Assembly: GCA_049999765.1 (NCBI GenBank)
Contig: JBNGIQ010008919.1
Location: forward strand, 1 to 44,824
Direction of reading: 5' to 3'
DNA length: 44,824 bases
From: Phaeoceros laevis
Taxonomy: Eukaryota; Anthocerotophyta; Anthocerotopsida; Notothyladales
The position numbers and the translations under genes are program-made. Positions within the stretch are counted from its first letter, which is position 1. Each line of letters starts with the position of its first letter. This document shows, piece after piece, positions 18,424 to 27,460 of the stretch. The notes below the pieces were generated by a model. That model made no database searches. It was given only the letters and a program-made list of their open reading frames with translations, and was not told where the DNA came from.

Positions 18424-18771
18424 TCAAGAGTCGGGGTCTTCTCTCCACCAGGGCGTGTAGCTGAATGTGAGCCTTCCATCTATCTCTACGTGCGCTGATT
18501 CCAGGAGGAGCATCATTTGTGGACAGCCTGGAAGCTCTGAGAAGTCCTCAAGCAGTGGGAGACCTCTAGTGGCGAGCAGTTCTCTATGCAGTAGGCGCAT
18601 CTCAGCTCGAATCACGGCTTCGTTTCTAGGGAATTTTCTGGAGCGTAGCCTCGCAGTCAGACGCTGTCCAAGCTTGCGCATGTCATGGAAGTGGCAGCAG
18701 GGGCCAATGATTACATCTGCTATGGTAAAGACGAGTGTGGTTGTGAAGTCAAAGATGTTCCATAGGTCCAT
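18424..18771 (-). CDS. Unknown 115-aa protein
   Basis: Intact ORF whose start ATG lies in a good plant context (CACCATGGA). The N-terminus has a hydrophobic stretch (FTTTLVFTIADVIIGPCC, about residues 9-26) that could be a signal anchor. A basic segment (RLTARLRSRKFPR), a helical segment (IRAEMRLLHRELLATRG) and a Trp-rich tail (FSYTPWWREDPDS) follow. It carries no retroelement motif and no stop. It could be a small single-exon host gene or the first exon of a larger one. I do not recognise the family. Confidence 0.45.
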   Translation of the reverse strand: MDLWNIFDFTTTLVFTIADVIIGPCCHFHDMRKLGQRLTARLRSRKFPRNEAVIRAEMRLLHRELLATRGLPLLEDFSELPGCPQMMLLLESAHVEIDGRLTFSYTPWWREDPDS

Positions 18772-18898
18772 GGTGTCGGCGGCAGCTGGGAGTGAGGTCG
18801 AGCGCTGAACTGCAGAAAGTGTCTAAACTTGCAGGAAGTGGGAGAGTGAGAGAACCTAGTTACGTCTTAGTTGTGCTCGTTTCGTAGGCCTAGCTAAT

Positions 18899-19260
18899 TT
18901 AGTTAGGGTTACTACTTAATTTCATGTCTGAGCAGGCGTACGCATGCATGGGACACGACCGTTGGTGGTTAGTGCCCTTTAACACGCACACGTGTGACAC
19001 ACTAATATTCTTCAATATACGCTTCCGCAACTCGTAGCATCTCTCTCTCGAGATTCTCATTGGATACGGGGCAAGAATTGGAACAGACCTCATGGCAACC
19101 ACTCTTGCCTTCACAGCAGGGTTCACCAAGAATTTTTTAGCTAAGCAGCGAAATTCCGACACATCTGCCCTCCAAACGGCAAGGTTCAATAGCGACCGGC
19201 AAGTTGCCGGCACTCGCATTTGTAGCCCGGCAATATTCGTCTTGTACATCTTGTACTTAG
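18899..19260 (-). repeat. Repeat related to 22690-22880
   Basis: Minus strand shares TTGGTGAACCCTGCT and several CCGGCAAG-type words with 22690-22880. A 116-codon frame (19249-18899) covers it but has no domain, and the word sharing with a non-coding stretch argues that it is a dispersed repeat. Confidence 0.35.
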
Positions 19261-19814
19261 CCGCTATTTAAACGGCAAAGCTACTTACTTATTGATCTAC
19301 TCTACTTACTTAAAGCTACTTATTTGATAACTTATATACATTATGTATAAATAATATAGGTACCTACTGACATACGGTTATTATTTTATACATTTATATT
19401 TTACTTTGCATGGTAAAGGATTGCCAGCACAAGCACACTATGACGGCTGCTATGGCGGTGGCGGCCGTAGCCAGGCAAGTGAGTGCTGCCATGGCTAGGT
19501 CGCACCTGCCGGCGGCAGCGGCAGGTTCGCTTGCAGGCCAGGCTAGAGCCGCCTCAATGGCCTCATCCCCGTGTTGGCGATTGCAAGGACCGACCTGTAG
19601 CTGAACTGAGTCTCGAATTCAATGCTTGTTATCTGCCTTGGAGGAACTTTGCGGGGGCCTTGCGACGGAAAGAGGTTGGTGCAAGCGACCATGGCAGAGC
19701 CATGATCAGCTATCACTTTAGCGGCAAGGATAGGAAGAGAGAGAGAGTGAGGACCTCGAGAAGGATTTCGTCAAAGCGAGAGCTTATCGTTGATTTTGCA
19801 ATTTTACGGTTGCG
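19261..19814. other. AT-rich then GC-rich spacer, no gene
   Basis: 19260-19410 is AT-rich with repeated CTTACTTA words. From 19410 GC-rich words with GCCATGG reappear. The frames 19410-19604 and 19483-19983 are Ala/Arg-rich by composition and show no domain. Confidence 0.35.
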
Positions 19815-20200
19815 GCAGCCATGGCTTGTGGTTGTGGCAGCCACGGCCTGTGGTTGTGACAGCCATGGTTTGTGGTTCTGGCAAACATGGTTTGAGGTTG
19901 CTTGTGGTTGTGGCAAACGTTACAGTAGTGTCGGCTGCTGCAATTGTGGCAGCCATGGCTTGAAGTTTGTGTTTAGGGTTTGATAGCTAGGTTGCAGTAG
20001 TGGTGGTTGCCGTGTTGTGACAGCCACGTTAGAAGTTTGCATTTAGGGTTTGGTGGTTAGGGTTTCGTGAGGGGTAGTGGTTATGTGGTTGTGGTAGACA
20101 TGGTCTAAGGTTGGAGCAATGACGGCTGCTGGTGCTTATTGCAGCCATTGCTTGAAGATTGCATTTAGGGTCTGGTGATTAGGGTTTAGTGGTGGTGACT
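19815..20200 (+). repeat. 22-bp tandem repeat with telomere-like TTTAGGG units
   Basis: Three to four 22-bp units (starts 19815, 19837, 19859, 19881) of the type GCAGCCATGGCTTGTGGTTGTG are followed by irregular TTTAGGG and TTAGGGTTT units at about 19971, 20041-20066 and 20163-20190. TAGGGTTTGGTGG at 20044-20056 also occurs at 418-430. This looks like decayed interstitial telomere-like or satellite DNA. Confidence 0.6.
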
Positions 20201-20312
20201 ATGACCATGATTACCTATGATTTATGCATGTTTTGGTATACTGTTGATAATGGTGGTTTCTCACGTTGCTGTTTCCCACCACCACAGTTACATGCATCAT
20301 GCATCACATGGT

Positions 20313-20354
20313 GGGCATCGCTCCCGACTCGTGTGAGAGTCGGGAACAATGCCC
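20313..20354. other. Long two-part hairpin
   Basis: CCCGACTC (20323-20330) pairs with GAGTCGGG (20337-20344) around a 6-base loop. GGGCAT (20313-20318) pairs outside it with ATGCCC (20349-20354), with a symmetrical 4-base internal loop. Compensation of both arms is perfect. Function unknown. Confidence 0.6.
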
Positions 20355-20631
20355 TCTACCATATAAGTGCTCTACCACAAATCTAGACTCTCAATTGTGT
20401 TAACACTATGTTGTTCTTTGTTTCTCTAGTTCTAATACTTGCATTGGTAAGTTTGGGTATGGGGTTCGCCTTAATTACCTCACCACCACACCGCCACAAC
20501 GCCCCGTTGTCTGGCCTACTTTGTAATCCATAAAGTGTTCTATTGTTTTGTGCAGCACACCAAGAACTTGATTCACTAAAGTCGATCCTACCTCGGAACA
20601 TTGCATGTATGCTAGTTAACCACACCCCTCT

Positions 20632-20742
20632 AAGGGGGGCTGCATGGGAAGGATTGCTCCTCTCCTTGCAGGCCCCCTCTCTGTACTAAACTGAGGGGGC
20701 ACACTGTAATAATAAAGGTGAAACCTTGACACCTTTATTATT
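20632..20742. other. Cluster of overlapping hairpins
   Basis: A perfect 13-bp inverted repeat (20708-20720 with 20730-20742, 9-base loop) is extended by GGGGCA (20696-20701) pairing with TGCCCC after it. The same G run also pairs with CCCCCTC (20673-20679). That C run in turn can pair with GGGGGG near 20635. The pairings are mutually exclusive. No protein-coding signal overlaps. Confidence 0.6.
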
Positions 20743-21230
20743 TGCCCCTTTCTCTCTTCTTCGTCTCTTAAGACGGAGCTGTTTTCCCTTCTGGCTGGAT
20801 GCGGGAGTGTACTGCTCCTTCCTGGGCAGATCAGGGTCAGCGCTTACGTCTTCCCCCTGCCCGGGCATGTTCTTCAGCACCTACCGGAATTATGCAGTAA
20901 TGATGCTTACGACTAGCTTCATTTTTCCGGGACAGGAATTTTCCTTCTTCATTGGCCTCCTCTCCGGCCAAGTGTTTTCAACTTTTCACCACTCTCTCGG
21001 AGGTAGCCATACGGAAAGAGACAACATTAGACAAGCCCCTTTGTGCTTACACTGATGTGAAACTATCACAATCACGGAGCACTCGATTGAAGGTATCTGA
21101 CCGCGCTGGATGCGAGCTAATTGCTTGCCATCCCGGCTATCCCCAGATGTAAAAAGTACGTACCTACTTAGCTACCTTCATGCACACCTAACCATCTACC
21201 GTACACAACCCATTAATCTTAATATTATTA
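20743..21230. other. Spacer without recognised gene
   Basis: Two overlapping plus-strand frames (20726-21055, 20952-21152) show no domain and hydrophobic, Ser/Phe-rich composition. I see no splice-bounded exon I would defend. Confidence 0.3.
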
Positions 21231-21270
21231 CCCTACCAAGTAGGGGTCTTAACATATAAGACCCCCTACT
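21231..21270. other. Hairpin with near-perfect 13-bp arms
   Basis: AGTAGGGGTCTTA (21239-21251) pairs with TAAGACCCCCTACT (21257-21270) with one bulged C and a 5-base loop; CCCTAC/GTAGGG gives an alternative smaller hairpin at its left edge. A T-rich tract (21281-21430) follows. Confidence 0.55.
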
Positions 21271-21429
21271 CTACCCATCCACTTTTTTTTTAGATTTTTT
21301 ATTTTTTTACTTTTTTCTCGTCCTAGACAATCTACCCTATGCTAGTCCATCATACTTCTCTCTGTCACTTTTTTGTTTTCTCATACTCTTCCCTGCCCTA
21401 ACCTATTTTTTTCTTTTTCTCTCTCTCTT

Positions 21430-22122
21430 TTTTCTTTTTACTCGTATGCATCCATAAAGCTTCCGATGTACATTTTATAATTTTTCTGCATGCTTTATCA
21501 TTTCGATATAAATCTTATCCTGGAATATTTGGATTCCCACATGCTTTGTGCAGATTCATGATTCCTTTGAGCGCAATAAAAGGAAATATTTGTTTCCCTA
21601 TAAGGTAGATTCTCCGAAAAAGATTAAGCACTGTCATATCCACATTCTTGGGCATTTTACCGAAACATGTAAGAAGGTTTCTTTCACCTCTCACTTTTGC
21701 ATATGCTGAGATGACGCTCTATGCTCCAACAATGCACTGGTTTTGATATTCTTCGAACCTGTGGTGTCAAAAGTGTTTTTGGACTCTGGGTTTTTTTCGC
21801 AAATATTACAGAACATAAGCCCCTTCTCTGCATCAAATGGAAACCATGGAAAAGATTTTTTACATTTATCTCGCTTGCTGGACTCGCATACTTTATTCTT
21901 CTTCCTCTTGAGACTTCATAGTGGGTGTTTGACTATCTTCAAGCTCATTTGTAATAGCTACAAGACTTGTTGCGCTTGCCTCCCTCACACTCATCTACCG
22001 AGGATTCTTCGGTGCAAATCCTAATATACTTGTCAACGTAACTTGTCCTGCACCCACTTCCTTGGCATTTCCAGCTTTATGCTTTACTTTTCGTTTGTCA
22101 TCGATAACAGCTCCTTTGTATC
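21430..22122 (-). pseudogene. Broken gene related to hAT-derived zinc-finger proteins (ZNF862/KIAA1586-like)
   Basis: Minus-strand translation in shifting frames gives an N-terminal part (GQVTLTSILGFAPKNPR, then an in-frame TAG at 21997-21995) and an acidic stretch. A TTF-type-like zinc finger follows: KKSFPWFPFDAEKG, CNIC (CxxC), NTFDTTGSKNIKTSALLEH and SSQH. Next come a stop and, in the third frame, VLNLFRRIYLIGKQIFPF and IMNLHKACG. FPW-GxxFCxxC, the FKTSALxxH-like step and the LFRxxYxxxK block are typical of hAT-transposase-derived zinc-finger genes. The QVTLTSIL segment resembles a PCNA-binding motif (inference). Three or more breaks; no hAT dimerisation domain seen. Confidence 0.7.
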
Positions 22123-22170
22123 ACAATATCATTGACAAAGTAGTCAGTACACCTTGGAAGCTCAATAAAA

Positions 22171-22268
22171 ATACAAAACTTATGAGAAACACACCGGCTA
22201 GAAAACGATGATGGAATAACACACAAAACTTGTGAAAAACATACAAATTGGAAATGATGATAAAAAAC
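22171..22268. repeat. Two-unit ~50-bp tandem duplication
   Basis: 22171-22220 and 22221-22268 are diverged copies of one unit (ACAAAACTT-TGA-AAACA ... GATGAT). It lies beside the hAT-like pseudogene. Non-coding. Confidence 0.6.
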
Positions 22269-22980
22269 AAATGATGGAAACTGTAGGACATATGCAGGAC
22301 ATAGACTATGCACCTTGCTTTCATATGTATAGGTTGTGAAGACTGCATTTCATCGAAATCATACTTCATTGCATAACTAACTTTTTTTGGTAGTCTAGAG
22401 ATAATATGTATATATGCATAAATAAATAATAATACTGATCTACAAGAATATGTGAAAAATAATATGTAAAATGGTCAAAGGATAATAAGTGTCTTACAAA
22501 AATCAGAATTTTGAAACCAGTTTAAAAAAAATCTGGGTAGGTTTATATAGTAGTATAACTATTGTATAGTAAAATTACTTAGTCCTAAAGTCTAATGCAA
22601 TATTAGTACTATTGATAGTTACTTACCTATTACCTAGTTAATGTATAACCAAGTTACTAATTATTGTAAAGTGTATGAACTACTTACTGAAAATTTCCTA
22701 CTACTCTGAAACCTAACCGGCAAGATTCCAGCGCCTTCCAAACCCAACCGGCACATGTGCCATTTTTTTGCCGGCTGGGACCATATGGACCTGGCAAGTT
22801 TGCCGGCTTTGCCGGTAAAATACACTTGCTAGCCGGAACTTGGTGAACCCTGCTTTGCAGCCTTGCTGGACACATCTGTTCGTTATCAGCAAACTACAAA
22901 ATGTCTTTACCTTGTTGTGCACTTGCAATCTAATCTAATGAGAAATTTGTGACTTTGACTCAATTTACTGCACATCTGTT
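22269..22980. other. AT-rich spacer with CCGGCAAG-type repeat
   Basis: 22380-22680 is AT-rich with no ORF. 22690-22880 carries repeated CCGGC words and GGTGAACCCTGCT, shared with the minus strand of 18899-19260. Confidence 0.4.
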
Positions 22981-23004
22981 ATTCACTGTAAGTGTCCCAT
23001 GCAG

Positions 23005-23106
23005 CAGGCTCAGATCTTCTAACAAAGAGTCAAAAGAAGAACCTCAGAAAGTGAGGATGAATTTAATGGAATCTTGGGTAGGCAACTTCACACCCAGCTA
23101 TGGAAA
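23005..23106 (+). other. Candidate host exon a
   Basis: An acceptor (TGTCCCATGCAG, with a NAGNAG choice at 23004 or 23007) precedes a window open in one frame: RLRSSNKESKEEPQKVRMNL, then ESWVGNFTPSYGK. Strong donors follow at 23106/23107 (GGAAA|GTGAGT) and possibly 23050/23051 (GAAA|GTGAGG). With the inner donor, the phase matches exon b if that starts at 23712; with the outer donor it does not. No homology recognised. Confidence 0.35.
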
Positions 23107-23709
23107 GTGAGTACAGTCAACTAGTCGAAAGCAATAGCGAACATGGAGATCTACCTAGATGCATCCAAGCAGCTTGCTAAGTGTAATTATATCCCTTACA
23201 TTTGCATGATTGTAATAGAAAAATTTCAATCACTACAAATTGGAAAAAAAATGAATGCCACGATAGTAGAGTGCCTTTGACTGGAAGCTGCTAGCTAGCC
23301 AAGGTGCATATAACCTGAACAAATGCTGTGTGGGACAAAGACATGGATGATTTGAATGTTATTCCAGGATGTCTTGGTCTTCTACAGTTTCATGCATAAT
23401 GGAGCCATGGTTATCCTAGATGTCATAATATTTGTTAGCTTACTACTATTACTACTACTACGAAGTAGTAGTAGTAGGGTAATAGCCAACAACAATAACA
23501 ATAATAACAATGGTAATAACAACTATGATCATACACAATTGCTTGCAATCACAGTCACACTCAACATCATAATAGCAATTGAAATGAACAATAGTCACAA
23601 CCACAATCAAATCACAGTCATAATTAATATATTGTGGAAATATGTTTTTTCATGATAATATAAACACAACCATTAATGAATACATTTTATCTGAAGTTGT
23701 TTATTGCAG
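23107..23709 (+). other. Possible intron with triplet-repeat hairpin
   Basis: Between candidate exons a and b. A TAC/GTA triplet inverted repeat at 23434-23490 forms a long hairpin, followed by AAC/AAT-rich sequence. The 99-codon frame at 23356 is Leu, Ser and Asn runs from these repeats and is not a credible protein. Confidence 0.35.
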
Positions 23710-23843
23710 AGAAACTTTATTGCCTACAAAAAGAACGAAATGCATTGCTGCAAGACAGTAATTACATTACACCACATGGACGAATAAACTCTCCAAGTTC
23801 TGCATCTTCAAAGTCAGCTAAAGGCGAAGAATTGAATGAAAGG
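23710..23843 (+). other. Candidate host exon b
   Basis: A textbook exon frame: acceptor GTTTATTGCAG ends at 23709 and donor AGG|GTAAGT starts at 23844. Only one frame is open and it has 44 codons: KLYCLQKERNALLQDSNY (amphipathic, coiled-coil-like), then ITPHGRINSPSSASSKSAKG and EELNER. The other two frames contain stops. The alternative acceptor at 23711 would put the exon in phase 0. It carries no transposon motif. It probably belongs to an uncharacterised host gene on the plus strand. Confidence 0.5.
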
Positions 23844-24177
23844 GTAAGTTAGCGGTATTACATGATGGTAAAGACTAGAGGTATTAATTGGAAGAAAAAG
23901 TAAATGCAAGGGGTAACAAATAGAGGAAGTAGAGGTTGATTGTTTAAAGGTTGCAACAGGTTAAATATTTAAGGTATATATAACTGACTACTTAAGACCC
24001 AAATATAGTCCCACGCAAATGAAATTATTTGCCAAAAAAAGGTAAAATTTTACCTATATTGTGAAAAAAATCAGTCAGGTTATTGCCGAATAAGTAAAAA
24101 AGGTTTGACGGTCTCCCTGTGACCATATTGTGGTTCAACAATATCATCACCTCAACTTGTGTGTGTGTTTTATTCAG

Positions 24178-24219
24178 AGATCATTAGCTCCTTTAAAGGT
24201 GCCCTTCCTGCCCATTTGA
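24178..24219 (+). other. Candidate host terminal exon c
   Basis: The acceptor has a long pyrimidine/GT tract (GTGTGTGTGTTTTATTCAG). In the phase left by exon b it continues for 13 codons (RSLAPLKVPFLPI) to a TGA at 24217-24219. Short, so chance is possible. The assembly gap begins 164 bases later. Confidence 0.3.
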
Positions 24220-24382
24220 GGGGCGCCAAGCAGACATAGTAGACTCCAGGTCAGGGATGGGGGGTGGAGATAGCCGTCTCTGACCCACCCGTCTTTTATC
24301 CCTTTGGCTTTCCATCAGCAATTAGCGGGTTGGAGCTTGGGGGAGGGGAAAGTTAGTCATTAAATCGCTCCCATGTAAAACT

Positions 24383-24482
24383 NNNNNNNNNNNNNNNNNN
24401 NNNNNNNNNNNNNNNNNNNNNNNNNNNNNNNNNNNNNNNNNNNNNNNNNNNNNNNNNNNNNNNNNNNNNNNNNNNNNNNNNN
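24383..24482. other. Assembly gap (100 N)
   Basis: Exactly 100 N. Flanks on both sides are AT-rich or repetitive and do not obviously join. Confidence 0.95.
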
Positions 24483-25299
24483 ATATGCATTTAAATTTAT
24501 TTAAATAAAAGTCTAGTCAGACTACAACTTGCCATTTGGCTCTATGTCTGATGAACTGGAACTCTGGCAACCTAAATTTAGAAGATGGTTGTTGGGAGCT
24601 TGTGCCTTGTAACAGTCAACCACGCCCACAAGCAGGGGCAGAATGCAGTAGTGGCAATCAAACCTGACCGGCAACAATAAGGGAGGTGACCAATGATAAT
24701 TAGGGGGCGGTGAGCAGTATGGTAACAGCAAGGCCTGGGCATGGCTGGCTGCAGCCCATGGTGGTAGGTGCGGCAGCAGCAAAGGCGGAGGCAGTAAGCA
24801 GAGGTGGCGAGTGTTTCAGTAGCTGCTTGCCTAGCCTGCCAGCCATGGCTGCTTGACTAGCAATTGGTTGCATCTTGGTCATGGCAATGACAACTGCTAG
24901 GCCTGGGCATGGCTGGCTGCAAGATTACAAGGGTGTCACAACAAAGCATGCACCATGGTGAGTGGATTAGTAGGCTAGAGTTCAGGTCACTATATGTTTA
25001 AGAGTTGAGTGGTAGCCTAAGCTTAGGGTCCAGTTAGACAAGTGACTTCACTGTGGACTAGGGCATAGGGCTGTATTGCTGTAGGCAGGAAGCCATAAAA
25101 AGGGGGTACCTGAACATAAGCAAGATTTTGGCTTCTTGCACTGTGCTATATGCTCATTATCAAAGAAGGCCAGACTTGACTATATCATCATGGTAGTAGA
25201 GCCGGCTGATTATGCAAACCACACACAGAGAAAGCATGTCAAGAAAACAACACAAGAAGATAGAAAGCGGGAGGTGCAAGATACTAAAGTGGGCAAGCC
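24483..25299. other. Spacer with 23-bp direct repeat and CCATGG words
   Basis: A 23-bp direct repeat containing GCCTGGGCATGGCTGGC occurs at 24731-24753 and 24899-24921. CCATGG-type words recall 1-470 and 19815-20200. No recognised gene. Confidence 0.4.
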
Positions 25300-25785
25300 T
25301 TTTTTTTTGGTGGTCAATCTTTTACTAGATATCATAATCCGCAAATGTGGAGATACAATTAAAACCATAGAATTTTCCCTTTGGTCAGCAATGGAGACTG
25401 CTAGAACAGTCTCCTTTGACAACTACATCACATCTCTACCTAAAATACATTAGTTGTACTAGGGTCTCTAGGTAACAATTACAACTTGTTTCCCTGTTTC
25501 CTCCTTTAGCACAGCTTCTGTCCATGACAGACAAGTGAACCCTGCCACATGTTGAGCCTGAGAAACACTCATTTGGACCAGACTCCCGCTCTAAAGAAAT
25601 CTCTTTCTCAAGAAATCTGTGAAAAATCACTCCACCTATGTAATAGGATCTATTGTCTAGCACAACCTTCAATGTTTCTAGGGAGCATTGTCAGCAAGAG
25701 AGCAGCATGCTCATGCTCATTCTTGCTATGTTATACCAACAAACAAATCCAATCGAACCTTGCTTTTGCAAAACAAACAAAAAGG
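25300..25785 (-). mobile_element. R1 copy C, 5'-truncated
   Basis: Starts with a T run and the same GGTGG...CTTTTACT end (25319-25326). It then follows copy A through CACTCATTTGGACCAGACT and CACTCCACCTATG to CAAATCCAATCGAACC. It contains only one of the ~165-bp units that are doubled in copies A and B. Right edge approximate; no target duplication found. Confidence 0.75.
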
Positions 25786-26860
25786 TCATCTGATCACTCT
25801 TTTTGGCTGTGCTAGTGTGTTCCTGTACATACATACTTCTTTCACAAGTACTAAACTGTAACGTTTACAAAGACTATTGCAAAAGAGAACATGGCCTCAT
25901 AGCGAGGTCCAGTCACGAGCAGCTCAGGGATCTGGCATGGTCTTTGCGAAGCGACAATACACTCAGTCACCAGCTCTCAAGAACTTCATGTGAATTCTAG
26001 GTATCCGACCAAGCACAATCACGTCTCAACAATCGTTCAGGATTCCAGACGTTCATGCTGCTCCTGAGCTATTTTCCACCTTATGTGGTTCACGATATCA
26101 GCCTGTTCTCAACACGAATCATGAAACTTGGATTGGGCAATGCAGAAGCAGAGCAGGGATTTATTCTGGTAGCACAAGAAACACCAGTCTGTCCTCATAC
26201 ATTGCTATTACTAAAAAACCTCATACAAATGGGCTTAACTGCCCGGTACACAGACTGACACTGCCTTGGTTGGTTACAGAGCTCGTGGCAACTATGAAGA
26301 CTTCATGATAGCCGCAGTGCAACACCTTGAGCAATGCCGTGAGCCAAGAACACCAACCTTGGATTTACCAAGTCCAGGAACAAGAGTTCCTTTAAACGGA
26401 GCTGGCATCTGTGTGGTAAACACGAATCTCCTTCCCCCCTTCATCAGTGCCAAAGGGAATTCCCTGCCCAGATTTCTGGTGGACCATTGGCAGATCTGGG
26501 GCCAAGCTTCGTCGAGGCTCAGAGCATAGTCTGCAAGGTTAGTGCACATCCAAGCAGTTCTGGTTGAGTAGATGCAGTACCTGGCCTGCCTGTGTGGACT
26601 GAGAACTAGACCCAACTTCACCCATGTTTACGAGCAGTTGCAGAGGGCGAAAAAAGAAAAAGAAGACACAGCAGCAGAGGCCAAGAGGAGGTAAAACGTT
26701 ATGTTAGAAGAAAATGCCAGAAGAAGAAGAGACAGAGACACAACAGAAGGAGAAGAAGGCACGAAGAGAAGATGAGGGAGAAGACAGAGGAGAAGAAGAA
26801 GAAAAAAAAGCAGAAGAAGCAGAAGCAGGAGACTGAGAATGCAGGCTTGTGGGTAGACCG
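25786..26860 (+). pseudogene. Decayed coding stretch of unknown family with purine-rich end
   Basis: The plus frame starting at 26266 runs to 26696 with two stops. It reads RARGNYEDFMIAAVQHLEQ, REPRTPTLDLPSPGTRVPL and FLVDHWQIWGQASSRL; after the stops come QYLACLCGLRTRPNFTHVYE and QLQRAKKEKEDTAAEAKRR, a coiled-coil-like end. A further frame at 26055-26258 is also open. 26640-26850 is almost all purine on the plus strand, which keeps all frames open and makes Lys/Glu/Arg runs. The minus strand is also open (26621-26292), so the coding strand is not certain. No family recognised. Confidence 0.3.
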
Positions 26861-27128
26861 GGGCTGAGGCGTCTAGTGCACTTCTGGAGCAGGAGGAGGC
26901 CGGTCAGAGATGGTAGTGGTCTCGCTCAGCTGTGGTTTAACTATTGCGTGGGCTGGAGGGAAGCCTATGGAAAATCTCAGGTTCTAGGGTAAGGGAGCTA
27001 TCAAACTAGTGGTTTACAACATTCTTTGGCAGTGGTGTTTGTCAACAATCCAAAAACAGCACTACGAGCCAAGTAGGATCTCAATAATCGAGTCTGAAAT
27101 ATGTCGCTCTTAAATGCATATCATGCAG
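26861..27128. other. Spacer, no gene recognised
   Basis: No ORF with a domain. It ends in an acceptor-like TATCATGCAG at 27119-27128. Confidence 0.3.
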
Positions 27129-27286
27129 GCAGCTGTGGTCCTCCGAGTGATGGCAATGTGGCTGATAGGAAGCAACCCTGCTCTGTTGCTCTTGTCAGTG
27201 TGACAGAGGCATACCCAAATCCAGCCTCATTTTCCTTCAAGTTAAGACTAAAAACACCAGAAGGCATTGCGCTGAAAAACTTCTGA
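27129..27286 (+). other. Candidate terminal exon
   Basis: After the acceptor-like TATCATGCAG, one frame is open for 51 codons and then stops (TGA at 27284): GSCGPPSDGNVADRKQPC, SVALVSVTEAYPNPASFSFK, LRLKTPEGIALKNF. The alternating hydrophobic pattern suggests beta strands. No transposon motif. It may be the last exon of a host gene; upstream exons were not found. Confidence 0.35.
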
Positions 27287-27460
27287 TGATAACATCAATA
27301 TAAGGGATGCCTCATATGGGCATTTCCCATCATGTGTACTCTATTATACGTCCTGTATGGACTGAGTATAAACATAGAACTCTGCTGTGACATACATACT
27401 TTAGGCTAGGAAGAACTTTAAGCTAGGAAGACACACAACACACTCCCGGAAACACCAGTA

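Noticed and set aside
18899-19249. 116-codon minus-strand ORF considered as a gene
   Set aside because: Shares words with a non-coding repeat at 22690-22880 and lacks any domain.
19815-19900. Regular 22-bp repeats considered as a CRISPR array
   Set aside because: Units are contiguous without unique spacers and the sequence is clearly eukaryotic; it is a tandem repeat.
20726-21152. Two overlapping plus-strand ORFs of 66-109 codons
   Set aside because: No domain, hydrophobic low-complexity reading and no splice or start context that favours them.
21745-21760. TTCGAACC resembling a tRNA T-loop/B box
   Set aside because: No cloverleaf or A box around it; it lies in codons of the hAT-like zinc finger. 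No tRNA or rRNA gene was found in the window.
23356-23655. 99-codon ORF with Leu, Ser and Asn runs
   Set aside because: Produced by TAC/TAG and AAC/AAT repeats; the composition is repeat-driven.
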